From NCBI RefSeq assembly GCF_001515305.1, contig NZ_LNQV01000020.1, forward strand, positions 1 to 64,000: DNA of 64,000 bases, given 5' to 3'. Below, in pieces: positions 37,972 through 48,412 of the stretch. The position numbers and the translations under genes were made by a program. Origin of the DNA: Aquitalea pelogenes. GTDB taxonomy: Bacteria; Pseudomonadota; Gammaproteobacteria; Burkholderiales; Chromobacteriaceae. The notes under the pieces are model-generated. The model worked only from the letters and a program-made list of their open reading frames with translations. It was not told where the DNA came from and did not search any database. Every line of letters starts with the position of its first letter. The stretch's first letter is position 1.

Positions 37972-38079
37972 TGCTGTCAGGTGCTTGGCTTAGCTGTTTG
38001 GCATTGTCGGATAAGCCGCAATGGGCAGCAGGCTTTAAGTTGTTCGGCCTCACCAGCCATCGTCAATCAAGGAAGTAAC

Positions 38080-38283
38080 ATGTCAATTGGTACCGTTAAG
38101 TGGTTCAACGACGCTAAAGGCTTTGGCTTTATTACCCCGGATGAGGGTGGTGAAGACCTGTTTGCCCATTTCTCCGCCATCAACATGCAAGGCTTCAAGA
38201 CCCTGAAAGAGGGTCAACGCGTAAGCTTTGACATTGTTAGCGGCCCGAAAGGCAAGCAAGCGTCGAACATCCAGGCTGCCTGA
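38080..38283 (+). CDS. Cold-shock domain protein (CspA family)
   Basis: This is a 67-aa single cold-shock domain that binds single-stranded RNA/DNA. The RNP1 motif is KGFGFITP and RNP2 is DLFAHFSAI; the N-terminus is [14 protein letters not shown]. The start at 38080 follows AAGGAAG. Which csp paralogue it is, and whether it is cold-induced, cannot be told from the protein. The long predicted leader favours post-transcriptional control. Confidence 0.95.
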   Translation: MSIGTVKWFNDAKGFGFITPDEGGEDLFAHFSAINMQGFKTLKEGQRVSFDIVSGPKGKQASNIQAA

Positions 38284-38357
38284 TCAGGCAGAGGATGTGC
38301 CAGGATTGCCAGGCACGCTGATCTGACCGGTCAACGTCCCGACAGCTTCAAACAGAA

Positions 38358-38383
38358 CCCCGCCAGTTGGCGGGTTTTGTTTT
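38358..38383 (+). terminator. Terminator downstream of csp
   Basis: CCCGCC (38359-38364) and GGCGGG (38369-38374) flank AGTT, followed by TTTTGTTTTT. It abuts the 3' end of the converging mdtH-like gene. Confidence 0.82.
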
Positions 38384-39592
38384 TCATGCATTGTTGCGTG
38401 CACAGGCGCTGCCGCTGGCGTCCGGTTGCCACTGAGACCAGAGGGCAAGCAAGGTGATGCTGCCAACCAGTGACAGACACAACCAGGGCAAGGCGGGCAG
38501 CTGCCACTGGTGCGATGCATCCAGCAGCCAGCCGCCGCCGACATAGCCCAGTGCTCCGCCTACAGCCAGTCCCACCCGGCTGCAACCCAGGTAGCTGGCG
38601 CGGGCGTGTGGACGCGCCAGGCTGGCAACATGGGTCTCCCGCGCCGGTTCCATGATGATGGAGCCGACAAAGAACAACCCCAGCACGCTGAATGCGGCCA
38701 ATGGATGCGTCACATTGCTCATGACGGCCAGGCTCAGGCTCATCAGGCCAAGTCCGATCAGCATGCGCTGCTCGCGGCGCAGGTGACGTTCGCCCCAGCG
38801 TGCCAACGGGTAGAGCAGGCTGAGTGACAGACAGGTTTCCAGCGTGTACATCCAGCCGACGGCCTGGTAGCTGCCGGTGAGTTGCTTGATGGTGACGGGA
38901 ACCAGCAGCATGACCTGCACCGCAAGCATGTAATAGCCGCTCAAGGTCAGTACAAAGCGCATATAGCTGCGGTCTTGCAGAACCACGCGCATGGATTGCC
39001 AGGGCGATGCGGTACCGGTGGCAACCCGGTAGGGCGGGAGCAGCAAGGCATTGACCAAGGCCGCCAGAACAAAAATGGCGGTGCCCGCCAGACCAACCCA
39101 GCGGAAGTCAAACTGAAGCAGCCAGCTGCCCAGCAAGGCGGCAGCAACTGCACCTGCACTGTCCTGCATCATCAGCAGGGCGTAGAAATGCGGGCGGTGG
39201 CGGGCCAGTACCAGCTTGGCCACCAGTGCGGTGCGGGGTGGGTCGAACAGGGTGCCGCCCAGGCCGGAGAGCAGGCAGGACAGATAAAGCAACCAGGGGG
39301 CATGTGCGATGGCCATGCAGGCAAAACCCGCTGCGCGCAGCAACATGCCGGAGACGATCAGCGGCTTGGCGCCAAAGCGATCGGCCAGCGAGCCGCCAAA
39401 CAAGCCAAGACCCTGCTGCATGAACTGGCGTAGTGCCAGTGCCAGCCCGACCGTGCTGGCACTCCAGCCCAGCTGATCGACGAAGTGCAGGCTGATCAGC
39501 GGAAACACCATGAAAAAACCGAATATCACCAGCAGGTTGTCCAGCAGGATGAAAGCCTTGCCAAGCTTGCGGGCACGCTGTACGGATGCCAT
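38384..39592 (-). CDS. mdtH: MFS multidrug transporter MdtH
   Basis: This is a 12-segment major facilitator efflux pump of 402 aa, the exact length of E. coli MdtH. It aligns over the whole protein: QARNLGK-like start ([14 protein letters not shown]), VVFPLIS-type motif ([17 protein letters not shown]), [29 protein letters not shown] (motif A), [13 protein letters not shown] and [12 protein letters not shown]. coli MdtH gives mild resistance to norfloxacin and enoxacin. The gene diverges from a LysR-type regulator, which is its probable controller. Confidence 0.93.
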   Translation of the reverse strand: MASVQRARKLGKAFILLDNLLVIFGFFMVFPLISLHFVDQLGWSASTVGLALALRQFMQQGLGLFGGSLADRFGAKPLIVSGMLLRAAGFACMAIAHAPWLLYLSCLLSGLGGTLFDPPRTALVAKLVLARHRPHFYALLMMQDSAGAVAAALLGSWLLQFDFRWVGLAGTAIFVLAALVNALLLPPYRVATGTASPWQSMRVVLQDRSYMRFVLTLSGYYMLAVQVMLLVPVTIKQLTGSYQAVGWMYTLETCLSLSLLYPLARWGERHLRREQRMLIGLGLMSLSLAVMSNVTHPLAAFSVLGLFFVGSIIMEPARETHVASLARPHARASYLGCSRVGLAVGGALGYVGGGWLLDASHQWQLPALPWLCLSLVGSITLLALWSQWQPDASGSACARNNA

Positions 39593-39634
39593 GTCTTCTC
39601 CTCATTCGAACAGCATTCTAGGGAGGCATCCTGC

Positions 39635-39640
39635 TATTAT
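39635..39640 (+). promoter_or_regulatory. Candidate extended -10 of the LysR gene
   Basis: TGC precedes TATTAT (39635-39640) in the mdtH-lysR gap. The -35 is poor. Confidence 0.3.
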
Positions 39641-39680
39641 GTAAGTCTATTTCTCCTCATATTTCATATCGGTTTTGATT

Positions 39681-40565
39681 ATGTCTGTTGCCTTGTCTGA
39701 TCTGGAGCTTCTACTGGATGTGGCCGAACTGGGCAGCTTCAGCCAGGCGGCGGCCAAGCGGGGCTGGTCCCAGCCGCAGGTCAGCCAGCGCATCGGTTTG
39801 CTGGAGCAGCACTGGGGTGTCACCCTGTTTACCCGTCATCGGCGTGGCGCCGTGGCCACCAATGCCTGCGAGGCTTTTCTGGAGTCTGCCCGTCAGTCGC
39901 TGACGGTTTACCGGCAAGGTCTGGATGCCATGCAGGGCACGCCGGCGGTACGGCGTATCCGCCTGTCTTGTCTGCCATCGCTGACCTCTCCGGTGTTTGG
40001 TCCCTTGCTGATGAAACTGGCGGACGCACCAATGGAAATCCGCTGCAATACCGATCACTCCCAGCAAATCATGCAGGATTTGCTCACTGGCCAGGTTGAG
40101 GTGGGGTTTGTACTGAAATGCCCGGCCATGGCAGGTATCCAGATGGAGCTGCTGTGGCGCTCACCGATTGTTCCGGTGGTGGCTTCCAGTCATCCCCTGG
40201 CAGCTGCTGGCAGGGTGCTGGCACTGGCTGATATTGCCCGGCACCGTATTGCGCCCCAGTTCTGGGGGGATGAGTGTGAGAGCCTGATCCAGCAGATTCG
40301 CATGCTGCGGCAGCTGCCCAGCCCGATACATGCGGTGCAACCGGCATCAGCCGCGCGCGAGCTGGTGCTGCGTCATGGTTTTGTGTCCTTCATGCCGGAG
40401 TTGTCGATCAAGGCTGATTTGCAGGATGGCACGCTGGTCCGCCTGTGTGTGCCAGAACTGCCGGCCTGGCACTGGGAAGTGATGATGGCCTGGCGTGCCG
40501 GCAAGCGGGTGGATGCAGCCAAGGCACAGGTGCTGGATGCAGCGCGGGCGCTGGTGGCCGGCTGA
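39681..40565 (+). CDS. LysR-family transcriptional regulator
   Basis: The protein is 294 aa, with an N-terminal winged helix-turn-helix (LLLDVAELGSFSQAAAKRGWSQPQVSQRIGLLE in parts, residues about 8-40) and a C-terminal periplasmic-binding-like effector domain. The ATG at 39681 is used; a TTG six bases earlier is possible. It is divergent from mdtH, 88 bp apart, the standard layout for a LysR regulator and its target. The effector is unknown. Confidence 0.9.
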   Translation: MSVALSDLELLLDVAELGSFSQAAAKRGWSQPQVSQRIGLLEQHWGVTLFTRHRRGAVATNACEAFLESARQSLTVYRQGLDAMQGTPAVRRIRLSCLPSLTSPVFGPLLMKLADAPMEIRCNTDHSQQIMQDLLTGQVEVGFVLKCPAMAGIQMELLWRSPIVPVVASSHPLAAAGRVLALADIARHRIAPQFWGDECESLIQQIRMLRQLPSPIHAVQPASAARELVLRHGFVSFMPELSIKADLQDGTLVRLCVPELPAWHWEVMMAWRAGKRVDAAKAQVLDAARALVAG

Positions 40566-40571
40566 AACGCA

Positions 40572-40595
40572 CAAGGCCCGCTGCAGCGGGCCTTG
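40572..40595. terminator. Hairpin between lysR and icd
   Basis: CAAGGCCCGC and GCGGGCCTTG form a perfect 10-bp stem around TGCA between two converging genes. No T-run is present on either side. Confidence 0.6.
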
Positions 40596-40618
40596 CCGGG
40601 GGATGATGTGGAGAGGGG

Positions 40619-41863
<1,245 letters not shown>

Positions 41864-42006
41864 TGTTGTTCTCTCCTTGTCACAGGGTAGGGACTGCCGG
41901 GTTCAGCAGTGTTTTCCACTCACTCAGCCTAGACCTTGGCGCGGCTGTTGCAGAGAAAGATCAGACAAATTTATTGGCCGATGGTTGACGCATGGCGGCA
42001 TGACAA

Positions 42007-42036
42007 TAAAAAAGCGCCAGGAGGAATCCTGGCGCT
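42007..42036 (-). terminator. Terminator of the monomeric icd gene
   Basis: On the minus strand, AGCGCCAGGA and TCCTGGCGCT form a 10-bp perfect stem around TTCC, then TTTTTTATTG. It separates the two isocitrate dehydrogenase genes, so they are independent units. Confidence 0.93.
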
Positions 42037-42074
42037 GGTGTGGTGCTACCTACCGTGAAAGCCGGTAAGAGGAC

Positions 42075-44312
42075 TTAGGCGTGAACGCTCTTCAGTGCGG
42101 CATTGAAGGTGCTGCTCGGGCACATCACGGCCTGGCACTTGGCAGCATCGGGCAGGTAGTAGCCGCCGATATCTGCCGGTTTGCCTTGCACGGCCTTCAG
42201 TTCGGCAATGATTTGCGCTTCCTGTTCGGCCAGTTGCTTGGCCAGCGGGGCGAACTGGGCTTGCAGCTCCAGGTCTTCGGTCTGGTTGGCCAGCGCCTCG
42301 GCCCAGTAGCTGGCCAGGTAGTACTGGCTGCCACGGTTGTCCAGCTCGCCAGTGCGGCGCGACGGGGACTTGTCGTTGTCCAGCAGCTTGCCGGTGGCGG
42401 CATCCAGCGTCTTGGCCAGAATCTTGGCCTTGTTGTTGCCGGTCTTGATGCCCAGTTCTTCCAGCGAAACGGCCAGGGCGAGGAACTCACCCAGCGAATC
42501 CCAGCGCAGGTGGTTTTCTTCCAGCAGCTGCTGGACGTGTTTCGGAGCCGAACCACCGGCACCGGTTTCGTACATGCCGCCGCCAGCCATCAGCGGTACG
42601 ATGGACAGCATCTTGGCCGAGGTGCCCAGTTCCATGATGGGGAACAGGTCGGTCAGGTAGTCGCGCAGGATGTTGCCGGTGACCGAGATGGTGTCCAGAC
42701 CGCGGGCAACGCGTTCCAGGGTGAAACGCATGGCGCGGACTTGCGACATAATGTGGATTTCCAGACCGCTGGTGTCGTAATCCTTCAGGTAGGTTTCTAC
42801 CTTCTTGATCAGTTCCTTTTCGTGCGGACGGTACGGGTCCAGCCAGAACACTGCCGGCATGCCGGAGTTGCGGGCGCGGGTCACGGCCAGCTTCACCCAG
42901 TCGCGGATCGGTGCGTCCTTCACTTGGCACATACGCCAGATGTCACCGGCTTCCACGTTCTGGCTCAGCAGGACTTCGCCGGTGGCCAGGTCAACGATGT
43001 TGGCCACGCCGTCTTCAGCGATTTCAAAGGTCTTGTCGTGCGAACCGTATTCTTCTGCCTTTTGCGCCATCAGGCCCACGTTGGGCACGGTACCCATGGT
43101 GCGCGGGTCGAAGTTGCCGTGCCATTTGCAGAAGTTGATCATCTCCTGATAGATACGGGCAAAGGTGGATTCCGGCATCACGGCCTTGCAGTCGGCCGGC
43201 TTGCCATCGGCACCCCACATCTTGCCACCGCCACGGATCATGGCCGGCATGGAGGCATCGACAATCACGTCGTTGGGCGAGTGGAAGTTGGTGATGCCCT
43301 TGGCGGAGTCCACCATGGCCAGACGCGGACGGTGTTCCTGGCAGGCGTGCAGGTCGCGGATGATTTCTTCGCGCTTGGTGGCCGGCAGGGTCTCGATCTT
43401 TTCGTACAGATTGGCCATGCCGTTGTTCACGTTCACGCCCAGCTCTTCGAACAGCTTGCCGTGTTTCTCGAAGGCGTCCTTGTAGTAAATCTTGACGCAG
43501 TGACCGAACACGATGGGGTGGGACACCTTCATCATGGTGGCTTTCACGTGCAGCGAGAACAGGATGCCGGATTCACGGCAGTCTTCCATTTCGCGCTCGT
43601 AGAATTCGCACAGTGCCTTCTTGCTCATGAACATGGAGTCGATGATTTCACCGGCCTGCAGGGCAAGCTTGGGCTTGAGCACGATGGTCTGGCCGCTCTT
43701 GGTGGTCAGTTCCATTTTCACGTCACGGGCCTTGTCCAGGGTCATGGACTTTTCGCCGTGGTAGAAGTCGCCATGGTGCATGTGGGAAACATGGGTTTGC
43801 GACCATTGTTTCCACTCGCCCATGGAGTGCGGGTGCTTCTTGGCGTAATTCTTTACTGCCAGCGGGGCGCGGCGGTCGGAGTTGCCTTCACGCAGCACCG
43901 GGTTCACGGCCGAACCCAGACACTTGGCGTAGCGGGCCTTCAAGGCGTGATCGGCGTCGGTGGTGGGCAGTTCAGGGTAGTCCGGCAGGGCGTAGCCCTT
44001 GGATTGCAGTTCCTTGATGCAGGCAATCAGCTGCGAAACCGAAGCACTGATGTTCGGCAGCTTGATGATGTTGGTGTCCGGGTCCTGGGTCAGCTTGCCC
44101 AGTTCGCTCAGCGTATCCGGTACTTTTTGCTCGTCGGTCAGGTATTCGGGGAATTCGGCCAGTACGCGGGCGGCGACGGAGATGTCGGCAGTTTCAATAT
44201 TGATGCCGGCGCTGCCGGTAAAGGTACGGATGACTGGCAGGAAGGCGCTGGTGGCCAGCGCAGGTGCTTCGTCGGTCAGGGTGTAGATGATGGTCGGCTG
44301 TTCCGAAGGCAT
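42075..44312 (-). CDS. NADP-dependent isocitrate dehydrogenase, monomeric type
   Basis: This monomeric isocitrate dehydrogenase (745 aa; family about 740) has the same reaction as Icd but an unrelated sequence and a single-chain fold. Characteristic stretches are [14 protein letters not shown] at the N-terminus, [42 protein letters not shown], and [15 protein letters not shown]. It lacks the Icd phosphorylation loop and so is not expected to be an AceK substrate. A possible -10 TATAAT lies at 44496-44501 on the minus strand. Its terminator shows it is transcribed on its own. Confidence 0.96.
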   Translation of the reverse strand: MPSEQPTIIYTLTDEAPALATSAFLPVIRTFTGSAGINIETADISVAARVLAEFPEYLTDEQKVPDTLSELGKLTQDPDTNIIKLPNISASVSQLIACIKELQSKGYALPDYPELPTTDADHALKARYAKCLGSAVNPVLREGNSDRRAPLAVKNYAKKHPHSMGEWKQWSQTHVSHMHHGDFYHGEKSMTLDKARDVKMELTTKSGQTIVLKPKLALQAGEIIDSMFMSKKALCEFYEREMEDCRESGILFSLHVKATMMKVSHPIVFGHCVKIYYKDAFEKHGKLFEELGVNVNNGMANLYEKIETLPATKREEIIRDLHACQEHRPRLAMVDSAKGITNFHSPNDVIVDASMPAMIRGGGKMWGADGKPADCKAVMPESTFARIYQEMINFCKWHGNFDPRTMGTVPNVGLMAQKAEEYGSHDKTFEIAEDGVANIVDLATGEVLLSQNVEAGDIWRMCQVKDAPIRDWVKLAVTRARNSGMPAVFWLDPYRPHEKELIKKVETYLKDYDTSGLEIHIMSQVRAMRFTLERVARGLDTISVTGNILRDYLTDLFPIMELGTSAKMLSIVPLMAGGGMYETGAGGSAPKHVQQLLEENHLRWDSLGEFLALAVSLEELGIKTGNNKAKILAKTLDAATGKLLDNDKSPSRRTGELDNRGSQYYLASYWAEALANQTEDLELQAQFAPLAKQLAEQEAQIIAELKAVQGKPADIGGYYLPDAAKCQAVMCPSSTFNAALKSVHA

Positions 44313-44769
44313 TGCTCTATCTCCAATGATTATTTTGACGTCAGAACGACTGCGCGAGGCGGCTTTCGCACACCGGGGGATGTTCCGCTAGGCGCGTGGA
44401 AAGATACTGCATGATGCAACCGTGCTGCCCGTTGGTCGCAATGACCTTAGCGTGGCAGCATGGCCTTCAACTTGCGGCTGTCTTTTCGGAAGTGAATTAT
44501 ACCCCTCAAATGTTCGCACTGTTTGTAAGTATCCGAACTTTGCCCTTGCGACTGGCCAAACGCGTGTTCGAATGTGAATTTTACGCACCGGTGCTGTGAG
44601 TTGCAGTCCACAGCATAGTTCCATGTTCCGGTTTTTGCTGTCCTCCTTTGTCTCAGTGAGTGCTTTGCCTGGGGCAATGCGGCAAGTTGCGGAATGGTGG
44701 CATGACCAGTGCTGGCGCTCCTTGGTATCATCCGGGCCATGACTTCACTTTCTGCATGGTCCAGCCACA
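44313..44769. other. 457-bp divergent region between monomeric icd and rluE
   Basis: No gene is supported. A minus-strand -10 box TATAAT (44496-44501) without a good -35 may serve the monomeric icd gene, which would then have a leader of about 175 bases. The rest has no repeat or structure that I recognise. Confidence 0.5.
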
Positions 44770-45447
44770 ATGCCCGCGCTTTTTCTGTTCAATAAACCTT
44801 ATGGCGTCATTTGCCAGTTTTCCCGGCACGAATTGCATCCGACGCTGAAGGATCATATTTCCACACCGGGCATCTATCCGGCCGGCCGCCTGGATACCGA
44901 CAGCGAAGGCCTGCTGTTGCTGACCGGGGAGGGTGCCTTGCAACACCGCATCAGCGACCCGCGCTGGAAACTGCCCAAAACCTACTGGGTGCAAGTGGAA
45001 GGCCGTGCCAGCGAAGAACAATTGGCTGCGCTGCGCGCCGGGGTTGATCTGGGCGACTTTGTCACCCGACCGGCCCAGGTGCGCCAGATCGACCCGCCAA
45101 CCTTGTGGGAGCGCAAGCCGCCTGTGCGTTTTCGCAAGACCGTACCGGATTGCTGGCTGGAAATCATCATCAGCGAAGGCAAGAACCGTCAGGTGCGCCG
45201 CATGACGGCCAAGGTGGGACTGCCTACCTTGCGACTGGTGCGCGCAGCCATTGGCCCGTGGCAGCTGGGTGACATGCAGCCGGGCGAGTTGCGCAGCATC
45301 GAGGTGAGTCTTGAAGATTTGCCGGCACTGTCCCATGCTGAGCGTCTGGGCAAGCCGACGCCCTTGCCCCAGGGGAAGGCGGGGGTGGGGGGCGGTCAGT
45401 CCCGAGCGCAACCATCTTTCCGTTTTGCCCGCAAAAACAAGTCCTGA
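44770..45447 (+). CDS. rluE: 23S rRNA pseudouridine(2457) synthase RluE
   Basis: RluE isomerises U2457 of 23S rRNA in the peptidyl-transferase region. It is 225 aa, starting FLFNKPYGVICQF. The catalytic Asp is in PAGRLDTDSEGLLLLT, and NRQVRRMTAKVGLPTLRL is the RNA-binding signature. It lacks an S4 domain, as RluE does, and has a short basic Gly-rich tail of its own. aceK begins 52 bp after the stop on the same strand. Confidence 0.93.
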   Translation: MPALFLFNKPYGVICQFSRHELHPTLKDHISTPGIYPAGRLDTDSEGLLLLTGEGALQHRISDPRWKLPKTYWVQVEGRASEEQLAALRAGVDLGDFVTRPAQVRQIDPPTLWERKPPVRFRKTVPDCWLEIIISEGKNRQVRRMTAKVGLPTLRLVRAAIGPWQLGDMQPGELRSIEVSLEDLPALSHAERLGKPTPLPQGKAGVGGGQSRAQPSFRFARKNKS

Positions 45448-45499
45448 TTGTTGTCGTTGGGGCGGCAGGCTGGATGCGCGACAGCGATGAGGCCCCATC

Positions 45500-47242
45500 A
45501 TGCATATTCCCGAGTACTACAACCCGGTTGCCCGCGATATCGCCCAGGCGCTTGTCGCCGGGTTCAACAAGCATTACCGCTTGTTTCGCGCCTGCAGCAA
45601 GCAGGCCAAATCCCTGTTCGAGCGTGCGGACTGGCAAGGCGTGCAGCAGGCCATCCGCGACCGCATCCAGTTTTACGACGAGCGGGTGGAAGAAACGGTT
45701 GGCCGGCTGCATCACGAATTTCATGCCGATTTGCTGGATGATGAAATCTGGCAGCAGGCCAAGCTGTACTTCATCGGCCTGCTGACCCAGCACAAGCAGC
45801 CGGAGCTGGCCGAGACCTTTTTCAACTCGGTATTCACCCGCATGCTGCACCGGGATTACTTCAACAACGATTTCATCTTTATCCGTCCGGTCATTTCCAC
45901 CGAATATATCGAGTCTGATCCCCCTTGCTATCGTAGTTACTATCCGGCGGCCAGTGGTTTGCGCCAGGTGATGCGCCAGATCGTGCGAGATTTTGCCTGG
46001 GCGCTGCCTTTTGCCTGCTTGAGCCGGGACCTGGCCTGCGTGCTGGGCGCGATAGCGCAGTATTTTTCAGGCCAATGGCCAAGCCCGGAAGCCAATCTGC
46101 AAATCCAGGTATTGTCCTCGGCCTTCTATCGCAACAAGGCGGCTTATATTTTGGGCAAGGTGATCAATGGTGGCGTGAGCTATCCGTTTGCCGTACCGGT
46201 ACTGCGCGATGAAAACGGCAAGCTGTATCTGGACACCGTGTTGCTGGAGCCATGGCGCATTGGTGTGCTGTTTTCCTTCAGCCGGGCTTATTTCCTGGTG
46301 GACATGGAAGTGCCGTCGGCCTATGTGCAGTTTTTGCGCAGCATGCTGCCCAGCAAGACCAAGGCCGAGCTTTACACCATGCTGGGCCTGCAAAAGCAGG
46401 GCAAGAACACCTTCTATCGCGATTTCGTGCAGCACCTGCAGCATTCGAATGATCAGTTTGTCATTGCCCCCGGTATTCGTGGCCTGGTGATGCTGGTGTT
46501 TACCCTGCCGTCCTATCCCTATGTGTTCAAACTGATCAAGGATGTCTTTGGCGGGCCCAAAGAAATGGACCGCGATACGGTCAAGCGCAAATACCGGCTG
46601 GTAAAGCGGCATGACCGGGTAGGGCGCATGGCCGATACGCTGGAGTTTTCCAATGTGGCCTTTCCACGCAGCCGCTTTACCGCGGAATTGCTGGATGAGC
46701 TGCGCAGTCAGGCGGCATCAATGATAGAAGAAAGCGGCGACAGCATTGTCATTCGCCATCTGTATATCGAGCGGCGCATGAAGCCGCTGAACATATACCT
46801 GATGCAATGCGACGAGACGGAAAAGGAGAGGGTGATTCGCGACTACGGCATGGCTATCCGCGAGTTGGCATCAGCCAATATCTTTCCGGGCGACATGTTG
46901 TTCAAGAATTTTGGTGTGACCCGCTACGGTCGGGTGATTTTTTATGATTACGATGAAATCGAATACATGACGGACTGCCATTTCCGCCGCATACCGCCTG
47001 CGCCCAATCCGGAAATGGAACTCTCCGGCGAGGTGTGGTACCCGGTTGGCCGTCATGATGTTTTTCCGGAAGAATTTGCCACCTTTTTGCTGGGTGACCC
47101 GCAGATTCGCAAGACTTTCCTCAAGTATCACCGAGACCTGCTAGATCCACGGTTCTGGCAGCAGTGTCAGCAGCGCATCAACGATGGCGTGATCGAGGAC
47201 TTTTTCCCGTATCCGGTGGAAATGCGTTTTCGCCAGCCGTAG
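45500..47242 (+). CDS. aceK: Isocitrate dehydrogenase kinase/phosphatase AceK
   Basis: AceK phosphorylates and dephosphorylates Icd on its active-site serine, diverting isocitrate into the glyoxylate shunt during growth on acetate. It is 580 aa (E. coli 578). It begins [15 protein letters not shown]; the C-terminal kinase-like domain has the metal-binding [19 protein letters not shown], preceded by [13 protein letters not shown]. In E. coli aceK is part of aceBAK; here it stands apart from aceB/aceA, near the icd genes and behind rluE. A strong terminator follows. Confidence 0.97.
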   Translation: MHIPEYYNPVARDIAQALVAGFNKHYRLFRACSKQAKSLFERADWQGVQQAIRDRIQFYDERVEETVGRLHHEFHADLLDDEIWQQAKLYFIGLLTQHKQPELAETFFNSVFTRMLHRDYFNNDFIFIRPVISTEYIESDPPCYRSYYPAASGLRQVMRQIVRDFAWALPFACLSRDLACVLGAIAQYFSGQWPSPEANLQIQVLSSAFYRNKAAYILGKVINGGVSYPFAVPVLRDENGKLYLDTVLLEPWRIGVLFSFSRAYFLVDMEVPSAYVQFLRSMLPSKTKAELYTMLGLQKQGKNTFYRDFVQHLQHSNDQFVIAPGIRGLVMLVFTLPSYPYVFKLIKDVFGGPKEMDRDTVKRKYRLVKRHDRVGRMADTLEFSNVAFPRSRFTAELLDELRSQAASMIEESGDSIVIRHLYIERRMKPLNIYLMQCDETEKERVIRDYGMAIRELASANIFPGDMLFKNFGVTRYGRVIFYDYDEIEYMTDCHFRRIPPAPNPEMELSGEVWYPVGRHDVFPEEFATFLLGDPQIRKTFLKYHRDLLDPRFWQQCQQRINDGVIEDFFPYPVEMRFRQP

Positions 47243-47261
47243 GTGTGAGCATCAATGCAGC

Positions 47262-47289
47262 AAGGGGAAGCTGTAGCTTCCCCTTTTTT
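47262..47289 (+). terminator. aceK terminator
   Basis: AAGGGGAAGC (47262-47271) and GCTTCCCCTT (47276-47285) flank TGTA, followed by TTTT. Confidence 0.93.
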
Positions 47290-47314
47290 GTGATGACAGC
47301 GGCGGCACCTGGTT

Positions 47315-47722
47315 TCAGTGCGAAAAATAGGCAAGTGGGCCGGCCGAGGTGAGGCCGATGCAAAAGGACATGCCTGGTACATAGCCTTTGGAGGGGGAGC
47401 AGGCATTGAGCAATTCAAACAATGCGCGTGTTTCATGAAATTGCAGCCGCAAGTCATGGCTGTTAGACAGCCACACGCGTATGGCCCTGGCTTGCGGATG
47501 CTGGCTGTGCAATTCCAGCGTGCCTTCCGCGTTGCTGATCAGGCAAATGGCTGGCGGGATGTGGATGCTGCGGGCTTTCATTTCCTGCTGGGCTTGCTGG
47601 CCAAACCTGCCCAGCAGGGTTTTGGCTTGCAATAACAGGTTTTCTGCCAGCCCAGGCTCTTGGGGTGCCAAAGGTGGGCGCTGTGACACGATGGCCGGGC
47701 GTATGGTTTCGGTGAGGGGCAT
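47315..47722 (-). CDS. Unrecognised small protein, paralogue A of a tandem pair
   Basis: I do not recognise the family. From ATG 47722, behind ACTGGAG, the protein is 135 aa; an earlier in-frame start at 47806 has no Shine-Dalgarno. It is soluble, with no signal peptide or membrane segment. Its core aligns with the gene 0.2 kb upstream (47913-48344): the shared elements in order are RF-x3-A-x2-E-x2-AR, IPPAICLIS, HPQA-x2-I-x2-WL, a phenylalanine-rich helix (ALFELLNA), and a C-terminal IGLTSAGPLAYF. Between the two genes lie a terminator and a 14-bp palindrome, so it is probably regulated separately. Confidence 0.75.
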   Translation of the reverse strand: MPLTETIRPAIVSQRPPLAPQEPGLAENLLLQAKTLLGRFGQQAQQEMKARSIHIPPAICLISNAEGTLELHSQHPQARAIRVWLSNSHDLRLQFHETRALFELLNACSPSKGYVPGMSFCIGLTSAGPLAYFSH

Positions 47723-47787
47723 GGGGTGGCTCCAGTAAAAGTGCGTACCTTGATGGTAGAAGTACTTGAGCACACGGGAGTCTGATG

Positions 47788-47801
47788 ATTTCCTAGGAAA
47801 T
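47788..47801. promoter_or_regulatory. 14-bp palindrome ATTTCCTAGGAAAT
   Basis: This perfect palindrome lies 66-79 bp upstream of paralogue A and downstream of the terminator of paralogue B, where an operator would be expected. No matching regulator is known to me. Confidence 0.45.
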
Positions 47802-47857
47802 TTCACTTTTGCAGGTGGCTGGCCCCAGGCTATTGATCAGCTTTTACATCAGGCCCA

Positions 47858-47888
47858 AAAGCAAACAGGGAGACCTGAGTCTCCCTGT
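47858..47888 (-). terminator. Terminator of paralogue B
   Basis: ACAGGGAGAC (47865-47874) and GTCTCCCTGT (47879-47888) form a perfect 10-bp stem; on the minus strand TTTGCTTTTG follows. Confidence 0.8.
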
Positions 47889-47912
47889 CGGTCAGGCGGC
47901 AGGCCTGGCGGA

Positions 47913-48344
47913 TTACTGTTGACTGCACACGTGATCTTCAAAATAAGCAATCGGACCCGCACTGGTCAGGCCGATATGGAAGCAGGATGATTCGGGGAAG
48001 GTTTCACCTGCGTACTCAGTGGCGCGGATAATTTCAAACAGGACTTCCACTTCTTTGAACAGGCTGGAAACTTTGGCATTGCCGGCAAGCCAGGTGAGGA
48101 TGTCGTCGGCCTGTGGGTGATTGTTTTCCAGTGTGAGACTGCAACCAGGACAGCTGACCAGGCTGATGGCCGGGGGCATGCTGATCTGGCGGGCAGCCAG
48201 TTCTTCTTCTGCCAGCGTGGCAAAACGTGTCAACTGCTTGGATGCTCTATCGCGAATGGCTTGAAGGGAAATGCTGCCATCTTCTCCGGCGTGACCAAAC
48301 AGACGAATCAATCCCGGATTACTGGCAGTGCTCTGCGACGACAT
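47913..48344 (-). CDS. Unrecognised small protein, paralogue B of a tandem pair
   Basis: The protein is 143 aa, behind AGGAG. It is of the same unknown family as the gene at 47315-47722. It shares ARQISMPPAISLVS, NNHPQADDILTWLAG, LFEIIRATEY and the C-terminal IGLTSAGPIAYF, with roughly one third to two fifths identity by eye. Two cysteines (SCPGCSL) are not in the sister. There is no signal peptide or membrane segment. The start lies 68 bp after the mutS stop on the same strand with no strong terminator between, so it may be read from mutS as well as its own promoter. Function is unknown. Confidence 0.78.
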   Translation of the reverse strand: MSSQSTASNPGLIRLFGHAGEDGSISLQAIRDRASKQLTRFATLAEEELAARQISMPPAISLVSCPGCSLTLENNHPQADDILTWLAGNAKVSSLFKEVEVLFEIIRATEYAGETFPESSCFHIGLTSAGPIAYFEDHVCSQQ

Positions 48345-48412
48345 GATTAATGCTCCTGTTCTCTGGTTGTCATGATTTTTTCATCATAGAAGACGGCAGA
48401 AATTTTGCTGAA

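Noticed and set aside
42081-44414. 777-codon open frame antisense to monomeric icd
   Set aside because: It is a shadow frame of a highly conserved gene with no recognisable domain.
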